Shown: in pieces, positions 15,001-15,378 of the stretch | How the letters are laid out: each line of letters opens with the position of its first letter | Position numbering within the stretch: position 1 is the stretch's first letter | Assembly: GCF_014384985.1 (NCBI RefSeq) | Contig: NZ_JACRSX010000027.1 | Coordinates: forward strand, 1-15,378 | Source: Jutongia huaianensis | Lineage (GTDB): Bacteria > Bacillota > Clostridia > Lachnospirales > Lachnospiraceae | DNA length: 15,378 bases | Reading direction: 5' to 3' | Program-made: the position numbers and the translations under genes | The notes under the pieces: model-generated | Told to the model about the DNA's origin: nothing | The model's database searches: none | The model's input: only the letters and a program-made list of their open reading frames with translations

Positions 15001-15072
15001 TGACTCCAACGGGATTTGAACCCGTGTTACCGCCGTGAAAGGGCGATGTCTTAACCGCTTGACCATGGAGCC
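15001..15072 (-). tRNA. tRNA-Glu (TTC)
   Basis: A 72-base cloverleaf on the minus strand. The acceptor stem GGCTCCA pairs with TGGAGTC (one G-U pair), and the T arm contains GGTTCAAATCC. The anticodon loop CTTTCAC gives TTC. Discriminator base A, CCA not encoded. It is 6 bases from tRNA-Cys. Confidence 0.95.
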
Positions 15073-15122
15073 ATTGATTTATTATATGTCCCGTCTCCGG
15101 AAAATATCCCAAAATAGGAAAA

Positions 15123-15194
15123 CTCCCCGAGTAGGGCTCGAACCTACAACAACTCGGTTAACAGCCGAGTGCTCTACCATTGAGCTATCGAGGA
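15123..15194 (-). tRNA. tRNA-Asn (GTT)
   Basis: A 72-base cloverleaf on the minus strand. The acceptor stem TCCTCGA pairs with TCGGGGA, and the T arm contains GGTTCGAGCCC. The anticodon loop CTGTTAA gives GTT. Discriminator base G, CCA not encoded. It lies 50 bases upstream of tRNA-Glu and 86 bases downstream of the 23S rRNA end. Confidence 0.95.
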
Positions 15195-15280
15195 TCATCT
15201 TTTTGAAAGCAGATACCTTCAAAACTGTATACCGATCATAACATCTTCCCGCTGCTTCCGCAACCAGCTTCCCGTTTCTT

Positions 15281-15378
15281 TTGGATAAGCCTTCGACCTA
15301 TTAGTGACAGTCAGCTGCATACGTTACCGTACTTCCACCTCTGCCCTATCTACCTCATCGTCTCTAAGGGGTCTTATG
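15281..15378 (-). rRNA. 23S rRNA, 3' end (partial)
   Basis: Read on the minus strand, this is the characteristic 3' end of bacterial 23S rRNA. A conserved GAGGTAGATAGGGCAGAGG segment is followed by GGAAGTACGGTAACG and by CACTAATAGGTCGAAGGC, ending near AGGCTTATCC. The gene runs out of the window, so only about 98 bases are present and the end is approximate. The 86-base spacer before tRNA-Asn shows no 5S rRNA. 5S must therefore lie elsewhere, for example upstream of 16S as I recall for some Lachnospiraceae. Confidence 0.95.

Noticed and set aside
15035..15241. Plus-strand open frame across tRNA-Glu and tRNA-Asn
   Set aside because: It covers two tRNA genes with complete cloverleafs, so the coding appearance is an artefact.

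Overview
The window looks like chromosome from a Clostridia member, most likely of the family Lachnospiraceae. The evidence is a 23S rRNA 3' end of clostridial type, the mrnC-rlmB-sigH block found near ribosomal genes in Firmicutes, strong purine-rich ribosome binding sites, and secreted GLUG/Fn3-like and YARHG proteins. The genus cannot be fixed from what is visible. No stretch over 300 bases lacks a gene; the longest is the 218-base divergent intergenic region at 6543-6760.

Layout. (1) Bases 1-3858, minus strand: a compact accessory operon. A small Mor-like helix-turn-helix protein is followed by a 757-residue dynamin-like GTPase, a 360-residue P-loop GTPase-like protein, and the first 44 codons of another gene that leaves the window. 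Gaps are only 23-27 bases. The two GTPase genes are much more AT-rich than the rest and look acquired. They are the best candidate here for a little-described system, possibly a GTPase-based conflict (defence) system. (2) Bases 3971-6542, minus strand: two membrane-associated proteins, one of about 624 residues with a glycine-rich segment and a C-terminal membrane hairpin, and one with two membrane helices, an acidic linker and an outward-facing YARHG domain. A 16-base direct repeat brackets the pair. (3) Bases 6761-12818, plus strand, divergent from (2): a secreted beta-helix/Fn3-like surface protein, a transmembrane Hanks-type Ser/Thr kinase whose outer tail contains a 39-bp tandem repeat array, and a 505-residue cytoplasmic protein of unknown function with a repressor-like helical core. 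Regions 2 and 3 may form one envelope-sensing or surface module. (4) Bases 12837-15378, minus strand: housekeeping genes. In transcription order these are the 23S rRNA 3' end, tRNA-Asn, tRNA-Glu, tRNA-Cys, an intrinsic terminator, mrnC, rlmB and sigH. No 5S rRNA follows the 23S gene within the window.

How they may work together. In region 1 the Mor-like protein probably controls its own operon, and the two nucleotide-binding proteins probably act together with the truncated third gene. In region 3 the kinase would sense something outside the cell through its repeat tail and signal to the 505-residue protein, while the surface protein is exported from the same operon. Region 4 joins rRNA maturation (mini-RNase III, 23S methylation) to the transition-state sigma factor. 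The family assignments for kinase, sigma factor, RlmB, MrnC, tRNAs and rRNA are firm; functional links inside regions 1-3 are inference.
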